In this document: piece by piece, positions 54,793 through 64,000 of the stretch
How positions within the stretch are numbered: position 1 is the first letter of the stretch
Layout: the number at the start of each line of letters is the position of its first letter
Translations under genes and position numbers: made by a program
Assembly: GCF_030864355.1 (NCBI RefSeq)
Contig: NC_083398.1
Span: 1,612,001 to 1,676,000, forward strand
Length of the DNA: 64,000 bases
From: Cutaneotrichosporon cavernicola
Lineage: Eukaryota; Basidiomycota; Tremellomycetes; Trichosporonales; Trichosporonaceae
Direction: 5' to 3'
The notes under the pieces: generated by a model
What the model was told of the DNA's origin: nothing
Seen by the model: only the letters and a program-made list of their open reading frames with translations
Database searches by the model: none

Positions 54793-57711
54793 ATGGACAC
54801 TGATCCCAACGCCTACGTCGACCGCGGGTCGTCCTTTGGCCAGTCCCGACCAGCAGCAGCTGGAGCGCACCGCAATTCGTCCTCGTCACAAGAGGCTACC
54901 ATGGTCGAGTATCGCGATCCACGGTCTACAGCCCACCCAAGTCCCAAGATTGGAAGCAGCGCCGGGTGCTCGTCCCAGTCCCCACCCAGCCCCAAGCTCG
55001 CACCGAGCCCGAGCCTCGCCCAGGTCCCCACATGTCCTCCGCACGCCGAGTCCTCTGCCCAAGCCGCCGCACGGCATGCTGTGGCATCCGCTACCCCACA
55101 GCTCCAGCTTGAGCCACCACTCTTCCCTCCCTTTGTCTCTCCTCCCCCCGCACCAGCTACCCAAGCTCGCACCCCAGCCGCTGCCCTCTCGTCTGCGGAC
55201 CCGCTCCAACACATCCTCCGTGACGACGACACACAGGCAGCTCCCATGCAGACAGATGTGGCACCTTCCGCTCCCGTACCGGAAGATCTGGAGCTCCTCA
55301 CATGCAAGCCGCTCGACCGAGTGGCTTCTCAAATGAGCAACGCCAGTCCCTCTTCCCCGACCCCCCCACCTTCACGGCAGCGCGATGTTGAGGCCGAATG
55401 GGCTCGCCATGCACAGCAGAAACCCATGGAGAGAATCGTGTCGCAGGCCGGCTGGCCTCCCCTCAACCACTACTACTCGGTCGCACTCAAGCGCTCCCGA
55501 TCCATGTCCGATCCGCCAGAGACGAACCGGTCCCACTCTGTGCATGTTGCGCGCACAGCAGCCAAGTTCTTCCGCGCCGCCCCGCACAAGAAGATGCGCA
55601 TGTGGTCGGCCAAGGACGCGGCCGACCAGGCGGATGGTGACCAGATCATGCGCCAGATCCGTGGCCGTGCCCAGGACAACTACTTTGCGGCCCCAAGAAT
55701 CCCACCCATCAACATGGAGTCACTTCGTATCCTTGACACGAACGAGGTCCTTCGCCTTCCCCAGATGCGCCACGATCTGCTGTTTGAGAACATCGGCTTC
55801 CGACCAGTTCACCCTCACATGCACACACGGTCGACAATGTACGCGCTCCTCTCCACGCAGCGGTCTCAGATTGTCAACCCATCTCCACCGACCGAGGAGT
55901 TTGACCGCTACTGGAGGTGCATCCGCGCCGAGGTCGAGCGCGGCTGCCGGTGCACACGTTGGGATGGTCCTGGCGTCTCTGACATCCCCAAGGACTGTAT
56001 CTGCGGTCGCTGGAAGCCCGGGTTGAGCGAGGCAAAGTGGTGGAAGGAGTCACGTGCTGTGTGGCCAAGCCGCCTCCCCCTACTGATCCAGACCCTCCGC
56101 GAGATTCTCGAGTCGCTCATGGCCTCGACGACTCCCTGCACCAGCAGCCAAGCCTCGCGTGGCCATCTCACTGGTGGCCCAACCGGTAGCGCGACAGCGA
56201 GCTCCACTGTCACGCATTCTCTTGTTCCTGCGCTATTCGCTTCACTCGACCCCGAGTTCCTCACGGTGCAGGTCCGCCGCGGCAACTTTGACCCCGACCT
56301 CTTCCGCGTCATTGGTGAGGCCATGAAAGTGCATTGCGCGCCTGTGCGTGACGCCATGGTCGACGACATGGTCGCCATTGCGACGGGATCGGACGGACGG
56401 AAGCCGGACGTCGTCCTCGGTCTGCGCAAGTGTTTCGACTGCGTCGAGGTCATGAAACTCGACATTGCCAACCACCAGGTCCAGTCGCTCAAGGGCATGC
56501 TGTGGCAGCAGGCGGAGCAGAACGAGATGGCAACGTTTATCAACTACCTCGCCGCCGCCAAGCGCACACTGGAGGGCTCCAAGTCGTACGCCTGGATTAA
56601 TTCTGCGTCGAAGCGTGTTGCCCTAGCCACCATGCCTCGGCACCGACGCCACCTCATGGGCCAATGCACGTGCTCGGGGAACACTGAGTTTGTGATCCGC
56701 TCGCTCGCCGACGGGTTTATCGACCTGGTGTTTGGCGACTGGGTCGAGGACGACGAGGCATGGCCGCCTATTGTACCATCCCGCCGCCCTGGCCTTCCGC
56801 CACCGCCGCGCATCTTCCCGTCCAAGGTCGTCGTCCCCGAAGTGTTCAAGATGGACTCGTGCCGCATCAAGAACTTCCACTCTGAGATGGTCGACATTGC
56901 CCTCGCCAAGTGTGTCCTCTCGATTTTCCGGGACGAGTACATCAAGACGCACCCGAGCGCGACGGAGGACGAGATCACCGACCAGGTCGCCCAGGTGCGC
57001 GAAAGCTACAAGCACATCATGACGGTCGGTGCGAGCCTCATGGACGGCCAGATGGGTCACCCATCCGACATCAGCTTGCACATGGCGCACCGCATCGTGT
57101 TTGCGCCGCTATGGCCAGAGCAGAAGCCTGCAGACCTCGACCGCGTCAGCGTCCTATCTCGCGAGTTTGATGCACGCATCGCCTCGAGCCTTTCGCGTCG
57201 CACCATACCCATGTACACGACGTCACTGGCATCGCTGCGCAAGCTCACGCAGACGATGCTCACGAACACGCTCCTCCTCCACCGCGTGCAGCCCGAGTCG
57301 TTCCTGTACGACATGCGCGGCGTCGACTCGAAGCCCTGCACGCGCGGCGAGCCGGTTCCCACCGCAGCACGTCTACGCGTTCCTGCCCGCCGCTTCGTGA
57401 CCCTCACGGAGCCACTCACAGGCCAGGGCGCGAGCACTTCGGACCCCCGCGAGCGCTACCACCGCGTGCAGCCCCAGAGTGTCGTCGCTGCGCACAAGCT
57501 CTTCGTTGAGACGCTCGAGACCAGCCGCGCAAGCGAGGCCGCACTCGCCACCGACCTCGGCTTCGAGCCAATCCTCCACGAGATCCGCGCCGTCGTCGAC
57601 CGCATGGTCAAGACGGCCGATTTCAACCTTTGTGTTTTTGCCAACCTCTATGGCCGTAAGGGCATGCTTCTTGGCACTGGCCCTCTCCAGCCCCTCCCGG
57701 ACCTCTCATAA
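54793..57711 (+). CDS. SOK1/TCP11-family protein, single exon of 972 residues
   Basis: One long uninterrupted frame. Residues 1-200 are disordered, Ser/Pro/Gln-rich. The body holds a TCP11-type helical domain: LPLLIQTLREILESLMA, ALFASLDPEFLTVQVRRGNFD, HCAPVRDAMVDDMVAIATG, and the block IANHQVQSLKGMLWQQAEQNEMATFINYL (here read in pieces). The C-terminus is helical, ending LQPLPDLS. Family members in yeast (Sok1) suppress loss of protein kinase A signalling. The mammalian member TCP11 works in sperm. The role here is thus likely in cAMP/growth signalling, inferred from the family. The start at 54793 follows a pyrimidine-rich leader. The absence of introns in 2.9 kb is unusual for this genome. 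Confidence 0.8.
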   Translation: MDTDPNAYVDRGSSFGQSRPAAAGAHRNSSSSQEATMVEYRDPRSTAHPSPKIGSSAGCSSQSPPSPKLAPSPSLAQVPTCPPHAESSAQAAARHAVASATPQLQLEPPLFPPFVSPPPAPATQARTPAAALSSADPLQHILRDDDTQAAPMQTDVAPSAPVPEDLELLTCKPLDRVASQMSNASPSSPTPPPSRQRDVEAEWARHAQQKPMERIVSQAGWPPLNHYYSVALKRSRSMSDPPETNRSHSVHVARTAAKFFRAAPHKKMRMWSAKDAADQADGDQIMRQIRGRAQDNYFAAPRIPPINMESLRILDTNEVLRLPQMRHDLLFENIGFRPVHPHMHTRSTMYALLSTQRSQIVNPSPPTEEFDRYWRCIRAEVERGCRCTRWDGPGVSDIPKDCICGRWKPGLSEAKWWKESRAVWPSRLPLLIQTLREILESLMASTTPCTSSQASRGHLTGGPTGSATASSTVTHSLVPALFASLDPEFLTVQVRRGNFDPDLFRVIGEAMKVHCAPVRDAMVDDMVAIATGSDGRKPDVVLGLRKCFDCVEVMKLDIANHQVQSLKGMLWQQAEQNEMATFINYLAAAKRTLEGSKSYAWINSASKRVALATMPRHRRHLMGQCTCSGNTEFVIRSLADGFIDLVFGDWVEDDEAWPPIVPSRRPGLPPPPRIFPSKVVVPEVFKMDSCRIKNFHSEMVDIALAKCVLSIFRDEYIKTHPSATEDEITDQVAQVRESYKHIMTVGASLMDGQMGHPSDISLHMAHRIVFAPLWPEQKPADLDRVSVLSREFDARIASSLSRRTIPMYTTSLASLRKLTQTMLTNTLLLHRVQPESFLYDMRGVDSKPCTRGEPVPTAARLRVPARRFVTLTEPLTGQGASTSDPRERYHRVQPQSVVAAHKLFVETLETSRASEAALATDLGFEPILHEIRAVVDRMVKTADFNLCVFANLYGRKGMLLGTGPLQPLPDLS

Positions 57712-58107
57712 GCATTCCAATTCATACACTCATCATAGCATCAAACCGCATCATCGCGCCGCAGGGGGCTGTAGGCTGTACACTACACTTGTCTCGTTGG
57801 CGTGAGACCCGTCAGCCATAGGCTACCTACACACACGCATTGTAGTCTATTGTGCATACTCGTATCTACCTAGCGATCAGGGAGTAAGCTAAGCCAACGG
57901 CTGGCGAGCAGTGTAGGCTATTCAACCCGTGTGGGCTTGTAAGCCGCTTGTAGAGAAGAGTTTGTAGCGAGTCAACGAGTGCCAAAAGTCAATCCCAACC
58001 AAACGTGACCAGTGATCGGTTCGGATCCGAGATGCGTCACTCCTATACTTTTGAACTTGCTGTTCGACGTCACATTCAACTTGTCCACCTTCCCCATCGT
58101 AATCACA
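57712..58107. other. Intergenic region between the SOK1/TCP11 gene and the CUE gene
   Basis: No gene. The downstream gene begins after a gtaatcacaatg context. Confidence 0.5.
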
Positions 58108-59853
58108 ATGTACCTCCCCGCCGACCCACCACCGCCCTCCCTGGCCGCCGCTGCGCTCCGCCACCTCTCAGCAGCCGTGGCGACCGCCGCGCCGTCGGGC
58201 CCACGCGCTCTCATCCCCCCCCTAGGTCTCGCGCTCCGCACCCTCGCCCGCGCGCGCCTCTCCGACAACCCCCCACCCGTCCCCCTAGCCCCATTGAACG
58301 CGTTCACCTCGCTGGCGGCGGAGGACCCCTCGGCGATCCCAGTGTCTATGGTTGCTGATGCGCTCCTCGCGTATCCGTCCGAAACGGGGGCACTGGCACC
58401 CGCCATGTCGTCGTTACTTGGGGAGCGTGAGGCCGACTTGGCGGCGTTGGTGCAGAGTGCACCAGCTGCCCTTGCGTCTTCGTCTCCAACCTCTTCCTCC
58501 TCTCTCCCCTCCTCCCACCCCTCCCCCTCCGTCACCCTCCTAACCACCTCCCGCCTCTTGCACGCCCTCCTCCGCCTCCCCGGCAGGCACATTGTCCTAG
58601 CGCACGCGCCCGAACTTGTTCCAGCCCTCATCTCGGCATATGACGGCGCAACCCTCCGAGCCAAGGCTGAGGTGCTTACCCTCCTCCGTGCTCTTCTTGA
58701 GGGCAGTCAGATCGAGATTCCACCACCTCGGAACGGAACCCCGATGGTGGACCAGAATGCTACGGCTGATTTGAATTTGTTTTCGACGCAGAATCCTGGC
58801 GCGGTTGCCGAGACATTGAGGGCACTGCATGATGACGAACGGAGGGATGATCTGGTAAGTTGGCTCCCCTCTCCTCTCTTACCTCGATCTCCCACCCTCC
58901 CCCTCCCCCTCCCCCTCCCCTTCCCCCTCCCATCCCCCTCCCATCCCTCACACCCTCTTACCGACACTAATCCCAGCGCCTCCAACCCCTCCTCAATCTC
59001 TTCCCCTCCCTTCCGGCCCACCTTCTGGCCGATGCCCTCGCCCACCCGGCATTCAGTGGACGCGGAGGCGCGACAGCCTCCGAGCAGGCCGCGCCCCTCG
59101 TCGACGCGATCCTCGCACGCACCCTCCCGCCTGACTTGCACGAGCTGCGCGCGGCCGCGGCCTCTCTGGATACCACAGACGCTGACGCCCCTGGCCCATC
59201 GGCTCCAACCCCTAAGGCGCGTCGTGGAGGATGGGACGATGTCGACCTCTCCAAACTCCGCCTCAAGGGCGAGAGCGAGGGCCCCGCTGACATTCCTGAT
59301 TCACTTCGCGCCTCCATCTTGCGTCTCGTGGAAGCGCAGGAGGAAGAGGAACAGGCGGCTGCGCGTGCGATTGCCGAGGCGCACGGCTACGGGTTTGACG
59401 ACGAGGAAGAGGATGTCGCTCCCGCCCGTGCGCAAGTCGGGGACGGAGAGGAGAGTGGACAAAGCGAGAGTGAAGACGAGGACGGCGAGGTACGTTCGCT
59501 ACCCACTGTTCGGTCCTAGCTGACACCAGTCACCCACCCCGGCGCGCAAGGACAACAGGGCGCAGACGCTGCTCGAGCTCGCATACCTCCAGACGCCCGC
59601 GCTGTTCAACCGCGACTCGGCGACTCGGCGCAGCCCTGCCCGCGCGGACCTGCGCGAGCGTACCGGGATGGACGACGGGCAGATCGAGGGGTGGAAGGTC
59701 ATGCTGGAGCGCAATGTGAGTGCTCGCGCGGCAGAGACAAAGAGATTAGCTGACAGCAGCCGCACAAGGACGCCATTTTGGAACGGCATCAGTTCTCGCG
59801 CCCCGCCAACAACGCGCCCAAGCCCAAGAAGGAGGGTGGTGGCGAGTCGTCGC

Positions 59854-59899
<46 letters not shown>

Positions 59900-60041
59900 G
59901 CGCCGAGGGGCCGGCAGTGGTAGTGCAGGGCGAGGAGGAGGACGTGGACGTGGCGCAAACAAGGGGAGTCGTGGACATTCGAATGCTGCGCGGACACGGG
60001 GACACGACAAGAAGATGAGCCGTATGGGTGTGGGAGAGTAG
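58108..60041 (+). CDS. CUE-domain protein, CUE3/ASCC2-like ribosome-quality-control factor
   Basis: The protein is Ala/Leu-rich and helical in its first 250 residues. A CUE-like segment (LLNLFPSLPAHLLADALAHP) lies after an intron of about 120 bases from 58855. Its C-terminal half is acidic (DDEEEDVAPARAQV), then has the block LFNRDSATRRSPARADLRERTGM and DGQIEGWKVMLERNP, which is typical of the Cue3/ASCC2 family. Members bind ubiquitin on collided ribosomes with the RQT/ASCC helicase. It ends in a 15-residue poly-Gly tract and an RG-rich tail. The ATG at 58108 is preferred over 58012, which lacks a family-like start. Introns also lie near 59490-59528 and 59717-59756. Confidence 0.75.
59855..59900 (+). 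repeat. GGC trinucleotide repeat encoding poly-Gly
   Basis: About 15 GGC units inside the coding sequence of the CUE gene, giving a Gly15 run. It is in frame and would be prone to slippage. Confidence 0.9.
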
Positions 60042-60574
60042 TGTAGACATGGCGTGGAGACTGTCGCTTGGCCTGTAACTGTAGGCCGAAATTAGAGCAT
60101 GTTGCATAGGTCCATCAAGGTCTGTCAGTGGTGGGTAGAGGATATGTATGTGAACCGCGCAGTGGCATTGTAGTGGCTTGCAGCTCTCACAGTATTGTTC
60201 AAAATCAACTATGAACAAGAATATGCTGGGTGAATATTGTGAATATCCTCTACGCAGGCCATTCGTAGCATTGCGCGTGATCGAACGGCACTAGCACTGT
60301 TCACATTGGATCCGAGCACACGCTGAGACACACATCATCTAATCGAGCCATACAGCAGTGTTCACCGGAACCAAACCAGGCACCTAGTTTTTGACGACGC
60401 AGAGTTTCGGCTTGTGGCCGCTGGCCAGCCAAGCCCAGCCCAGCTTGGCTGACGCTCATGGCAACGGACAGCAAAACGCCACTCCGCAGCTCAACAGTCG
60501 CAGCCCCGAACTCCAACCCCAGCGGCCCGGCATAAATGTATCGACCTATGCATACACCCTCCTACAAACCCATC
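60042..60574. other. Intergenic region between the CUE gene and eS21
   Basis: Convergent 3' ends. No gene is seen. Confidence 0.5.
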
Positions 60575-61430
60575 TTACCGGGTGTAGGTCCAGACGCCCT
60601 TGAGGAGGCCCTCCTTGGTGGCGATGCGGTTGATCGACTAGGGTTAGTGTGGGCTCTCCAACGTCCTCATCCTCTCAACTGGAGCTCTCTCCACCTGCAC
60701 GAGCATGATCTGCTCTCCTGGCTTGTAGGCCTGCTCTCTCCCAACTGCATCGCACGCTGTCCCCCCTCGCGTGACACTCGCTCGCTCAAACTGCACTCGC
60801 TCTCTCCCACCCGCATTTCGCTCGCTCGTACTCACGTCGTCGGCCTCGCCCTGCTGGCGCACCTTGCCGCAAAGAGCAATGGTGGAGCCCTGGCCCTTGA
60901 TGGCCTTGCCCTCGGCGTCGACGTCGGCGACAGTGATCTGGATCGACGCGTGGTCCTTGGCCGTGATGAGGCGGTCTGGGATTAGTTCAGACTCTACCAA
61001 ATGGGTCCGTCGCGCGAGGGAACTGAGCGGACACGCGGATCGTAGAGCTTGCGGCACGGATCGAGCGCGAGCGCGAGTACGAGCACGGACGAGAGAGACG
61101 GACGGAGCGCAAACGCCAGAGGAGACAGAGTGCTGACGCGTTCCGCTGTTCTGTGCACAGCCTTCCCGTGACCATCCGTCGCGTCTCCGCTCTCTAATCC
61201 ACGTCTCCAACTCTTCGGAAACCAGTCTCTGGCCCTCGATCATGCCGCAGCCATTGCGCGAAAGATCCCAGTCGCGCTAAGTCCCAGTCCCCAATCGCGC
61301 GCAAACCGCTGTTTGCGACTCACTGGTGGCCGCGCAGTGGCGGGGGATGTAAAGGTCGACAAGGACACCTGGCCGTTAGCGCCGTCTCTTGCTCGTCGAC
61401 GCCGTCGTACGTACCACGGTCGTTCTCCAT
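60575..61430 (-). CDS. RPS21: 40S ribosomal protein eS21 (Rps21)
   Basis: Four exons. The start MENDRGVLVDLYIPRHCAATN is the typical eS21 N-terminus, assembled from a 16-base first exon (MENDR plus one base), a second exon and the intron junction before RLITAKDHASIQITVADVD. The protein continues KAIKGQGSTIALCGKVRQQGEADD and ends SINRIATKEGLLKGVWTYTR. Introns are large for this window (about 40, 350 and 190 bases). eS21 sits near the 40S platform and helps pre-40S maturation. The codon bias is strong. A long intron could host a small RNA, but none was recognised. Confidence 0.93.
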
Positions 61431-61791
61431 TTTGGCTGTTTTGGTGAGGGTCAGAGAGTGCGCTCGCGACATCAACCACGACTTCCAACTAGTTTGGCGG
61501 GGATATCGCCCTCAATATTTTCGCCGGCTGTGTGGCACATCTCCAAACCACGTGGCTGGCAATCGACTTCCAGGCACCACCCGTGCTGTTGGGCAACGGG
61601 CTTAGGGCTTCGGACTGGAGTGCACAGCTACACATTTGTACATACACACTCTACAATTGGAATCAATCGGGGCTTCTCTTTACGTCTAGAGGCCGTCTCT
61701 TCTACTGCTTTCTCACACACAGCTCACCCATGACGATGGTTGCTACGCCTACACACCCACTCATCTCCACCTCAAGCCCTCTCGACTTCAT
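61431..61791. other. Short intergenic region between eS21 and the RRM gene
   Basis: Contains the eS21 promoter and the 3' end of the RRM gene. No gene. Confidence 0.5.
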
Positions 61792-64000
61792 CTACCAGCC
61801 TGTCCAGTCGTTGTTCTCGGACGGCTCATCCATCACCTGGGAGACCGGTGTGTGTGCTGCAGCTGGCGCGAATTCGCGTTGCTGATGCGCAACGCGGGGT
61901 TGCGGACCGAGGTGGCGCTGCGCGTCGTCCCACAGCCGTCCCTTCTGCTTCGGCGCGCGCGACTCGTGCTGCAGTGTGGAGCTCGACCCACAACGGCCAT
62001 GAGACGGACCCGCTTCTGCAGAGAACGGGACTGGGGTTGGGCCTGAGTGGACTTGGAAGCTCTGGCTAAGCTGGGCACGGATGTGCTCACGAGCATCAGG
62101 ATTGGCTACCTGCCGCGCGGCTGCCTCGCTGAGGTGGACCGCGTCGCCGCGGAACGTGGAACGGCCGGAGCTGAACGACCTACGAGCGTACCCAGTGCAA
62201 GGCTTTTGGTGGAGGTGTTTCTTGGACGAGTCGGCGGGGGAAAGGGCGCACCTATCCGCTTTATCCGGCGTGTCGTTTTGCGTGGTTGGAAGAGTGGAGG
62301 CTGGATCGTGGCCGCCAGTGAAAATGGGTAGAAGCGGGAGGTATTCCCGATCCTCAGGCGCCGCAGTCGAGCCCAGTTTGGTGTCCTTGATGCCTTGAGC
62401 CTCGCGCCATGTTTTGAGGTCATCGGCGTCATATGTCGGGATGAACAAGCCGTCCTGGTATCGGGCACCCGTGACTCGCGCTCGCGGTGCGGACGACACC
62501 GCTGACTTGTCACTTGGAGGCGTTGGCGGGGCCGTAGTACCATACGTCGCTATGGTGTTGCTGGAGGGGGGAGTAAATCTCTTGCCATCAGGGGTCCTGG
62601 GTGGTGAGGAGCTGGGTTCGTTCGGGCGAGGCTGGTTTAGGGGAGACGAGGCCATATGCGACATGAACAACCTGGTCATCGGGCTCCCCTGCTGCATGCT
62701 CGGCACCGATGGCGCCATCATGCCCGGGTATGCCCCGAACCCCATTGGCCACATCACCTGGCGTGTCAGCGGTCTTCCACCGTTTGACTCACGGGCATCA
62801 TCATGCCCTGTAGCTCGCCGCCGTAGTTGCCGTGCGCCGGAACTACCATGGCGGAGCACATCATTGCTGGCATTGTAGGCGGGCCGCCGGTGGCATTCAA
62901 CCACGGCGCGATCTGCTCAAGGGGCGGTGAAGCAGCAGAGTGGGAGAACGAGAACTTAGGGAGCGCCGGTGGCGATGGAGGTGAGTACTGAGATACAATC
63001 GACGGGCTGATTGCACGTCCGACGCTGTCGATGAACATCTCACGGGCCTGGACATCGTGCGGCAAAACCTGACGCTCCTCAACCCTCAGGGTAGAGCCGA
63101 ACGACACAGCGCCGTTCTGGCGATTAGTGTCTCACTGACAACCATGACTTACCTCCTTCTTGATAGCGACGCTCGCGGACAGCGGGTCCTGGAACAGGAT
63201 ACGCGCATTGCCAAACGTGGCTTGCTTCAAACTCGTCCTGTGTGGGTTATATTCAATTGCCGCCTGGGACGTGAGCTCGGAGACATCAATGACTCACAAT
63301 GCGACCATAGCGCTCGAAGCGCTTCAGCAACGTGAGCTGTGTCTCCTGCTCCTTGGTGATGCGCCCGACGAAAATCGCCGCGTCGTCGACAAACCGCGAC
63401 CGCCCATTTATGATCTCTTCGCGGAGCAGACGCCCGCGGTACATCGGCACAAGCTTGCGGACCAGGCCGGGACACGTCGACCCCGTCGAGGACGGGCGAC
63501 TCGGTCCAGTGTCCTCTGCCGGCGTTGGTCCACATGTCGGTTGAGCCGTGATCGCCACACCGAGATGCCCACTCTTTGGCCTGCCACTAGCCGACTGGCT
63601 GGCCTTGGTGCCTTTCGAGCTTATTCTACGAGACGAAGCGACCTCCGAAGGGGCAATGGAAGGGAGAGTCGAAGGGCTTTTAAGTGGGATGACAGAAGCT
63701 GGAGTGGGAGGATAATCAGCAAGATTTTCCTCTCCCTTCGTGGTCAATTGTACCTCCGCCGGGCCCACGACGTTGACTGTGACTAGGTGGGATGCCTCCG
63801 AACCTGGCTGAGTGGTGGCAGGGGAGGGACAAGGAGTATGCTCTTCGGGCTTTGTGATGCGGATAGTGATTCCCGGCATTTGGCGGACAGTCTGACATAT
63901 GAGTACGGACTCCATCACTCCCAACTCACCGTGAGGAGTTCTTCCAGGTCACGGTGACCAGCTCCGCACTCGAGAATCCAGCCGTGGTTTGTCCGCTCTG
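61792..64000 (-). CDS. RRM-containing RNA-binding protein, partial (5' end beyond the window)
   Basis: The gene enters from the right edge. The first visible exon segment reads NHGWILECGAGHRDLEELLT. The following exons encode VRQMPGITIRITK, a long disordered stretch (SRPSSTGSTCPGLVRKL), then an RRM: DDAAIFVGRITKEQE, LKRFERYGRI, then AAIEYNPHRTSLKQATFGNARILF and NGAVSFGSTLRVEERQ. The C-terminal half is Pro/Ser-rich and disordered, ending PSENNDWTGW at 61792. Introns are small (35 nt at 62758-62792; another near 63117-63153; another near 63262-63296). RNP2 is IFVGRI. It binds RNA in an unknown role. A second RRM-like segment may lie in the part outside the window. Confidence 0.78.

Overview
This is nuclear DNA from a basidiomycete fungus, most likely a tremellomycete yeast of the Trichosporonales/Cryptococcus group. 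The evidence is a GC-rich, intron-dense genome with very short GT-AG introns, basidiomycete-type gene content (DEF1, RHO2, CM1 spindle protein, SF3A2, RFA1, NOG1) and compact divergent promoters. No bacterial, viral or transposon gene, rRNA, tRNA or CRISPR array was recognised. I did not identify the species.

Layout. 0-8.5 kb: eIF3k, a 64-residue orphan, the divergent pair RRP8 / SF3A2, and a 1011-residue CM1 coiled-coil protein (gamma-tubulin complex receptor). 8.5-12 kb: a candidate small membrane protein and a DOMON/cytochrome b561 membrane reductase. 12.4-17.9 kb: a genome-maintenance neighbourhood with a Ubc4-like E2 carrying acidic SUMO-interacting-type motifs, RFA1 (RPA70) and the SUMO ligase NSE2; the last two share a promoter. 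18-21.9 kb: three consecutive minus-strand orphan genes, each encoding a small membrane protein. 22.4-27.7 kb: a two-LIM-domain protein, ribosomal uS5 and the GTPase RHO2.

27.7-32.7 kb is sparse, with one acetoacetate-decarboxylase-like gene between long intergenic stretches. 32.7-42 kb: a divergent protein kinase with a long disordered tail, a Tra2-like RRM splicing factor, a histidine phosphatase divergent from adenosine kinase, and an intronless hemerythrin-like gene. 42.5-48.6 kb: NOG1 (60S assembly) divergent from DEF1 (Pol II degradation factor). About 6.2 kb follows without a convincing gene but with several simple and tandem repeats, leading to a long intronless SOK1/TCP11 gene. 58-64 kb: a CUE3/ASCC2-like ribosome-quality-control factor, ribosomal eS21, and an RRM protein that runs off the right edge.

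Most genes are housekeeping and are not in functional operons. Recurrent themes are ribosome biogenesis and translation (eIF3k, RRP8, uS5, NOG1, CUE3, eS21), splicing (SF3A2, Tra2) and DNA repair with ubiquitin/SUMO (E2, RPA1, NSE2, DEF1). Gene models were spliced by hand from reading frame, GT-AG borders and family similarity. Introns of 32-38 nt, with a branch-like CTRAY only a few bases from the AG, are a consistent property of the window. I did not find a clearly new biological system. The best leads are the SIM-tailed E2, the fused branch/3' splice signal, the orphan membrane-protein trio and the 6 kb SOK1/TCP11 upstream region.
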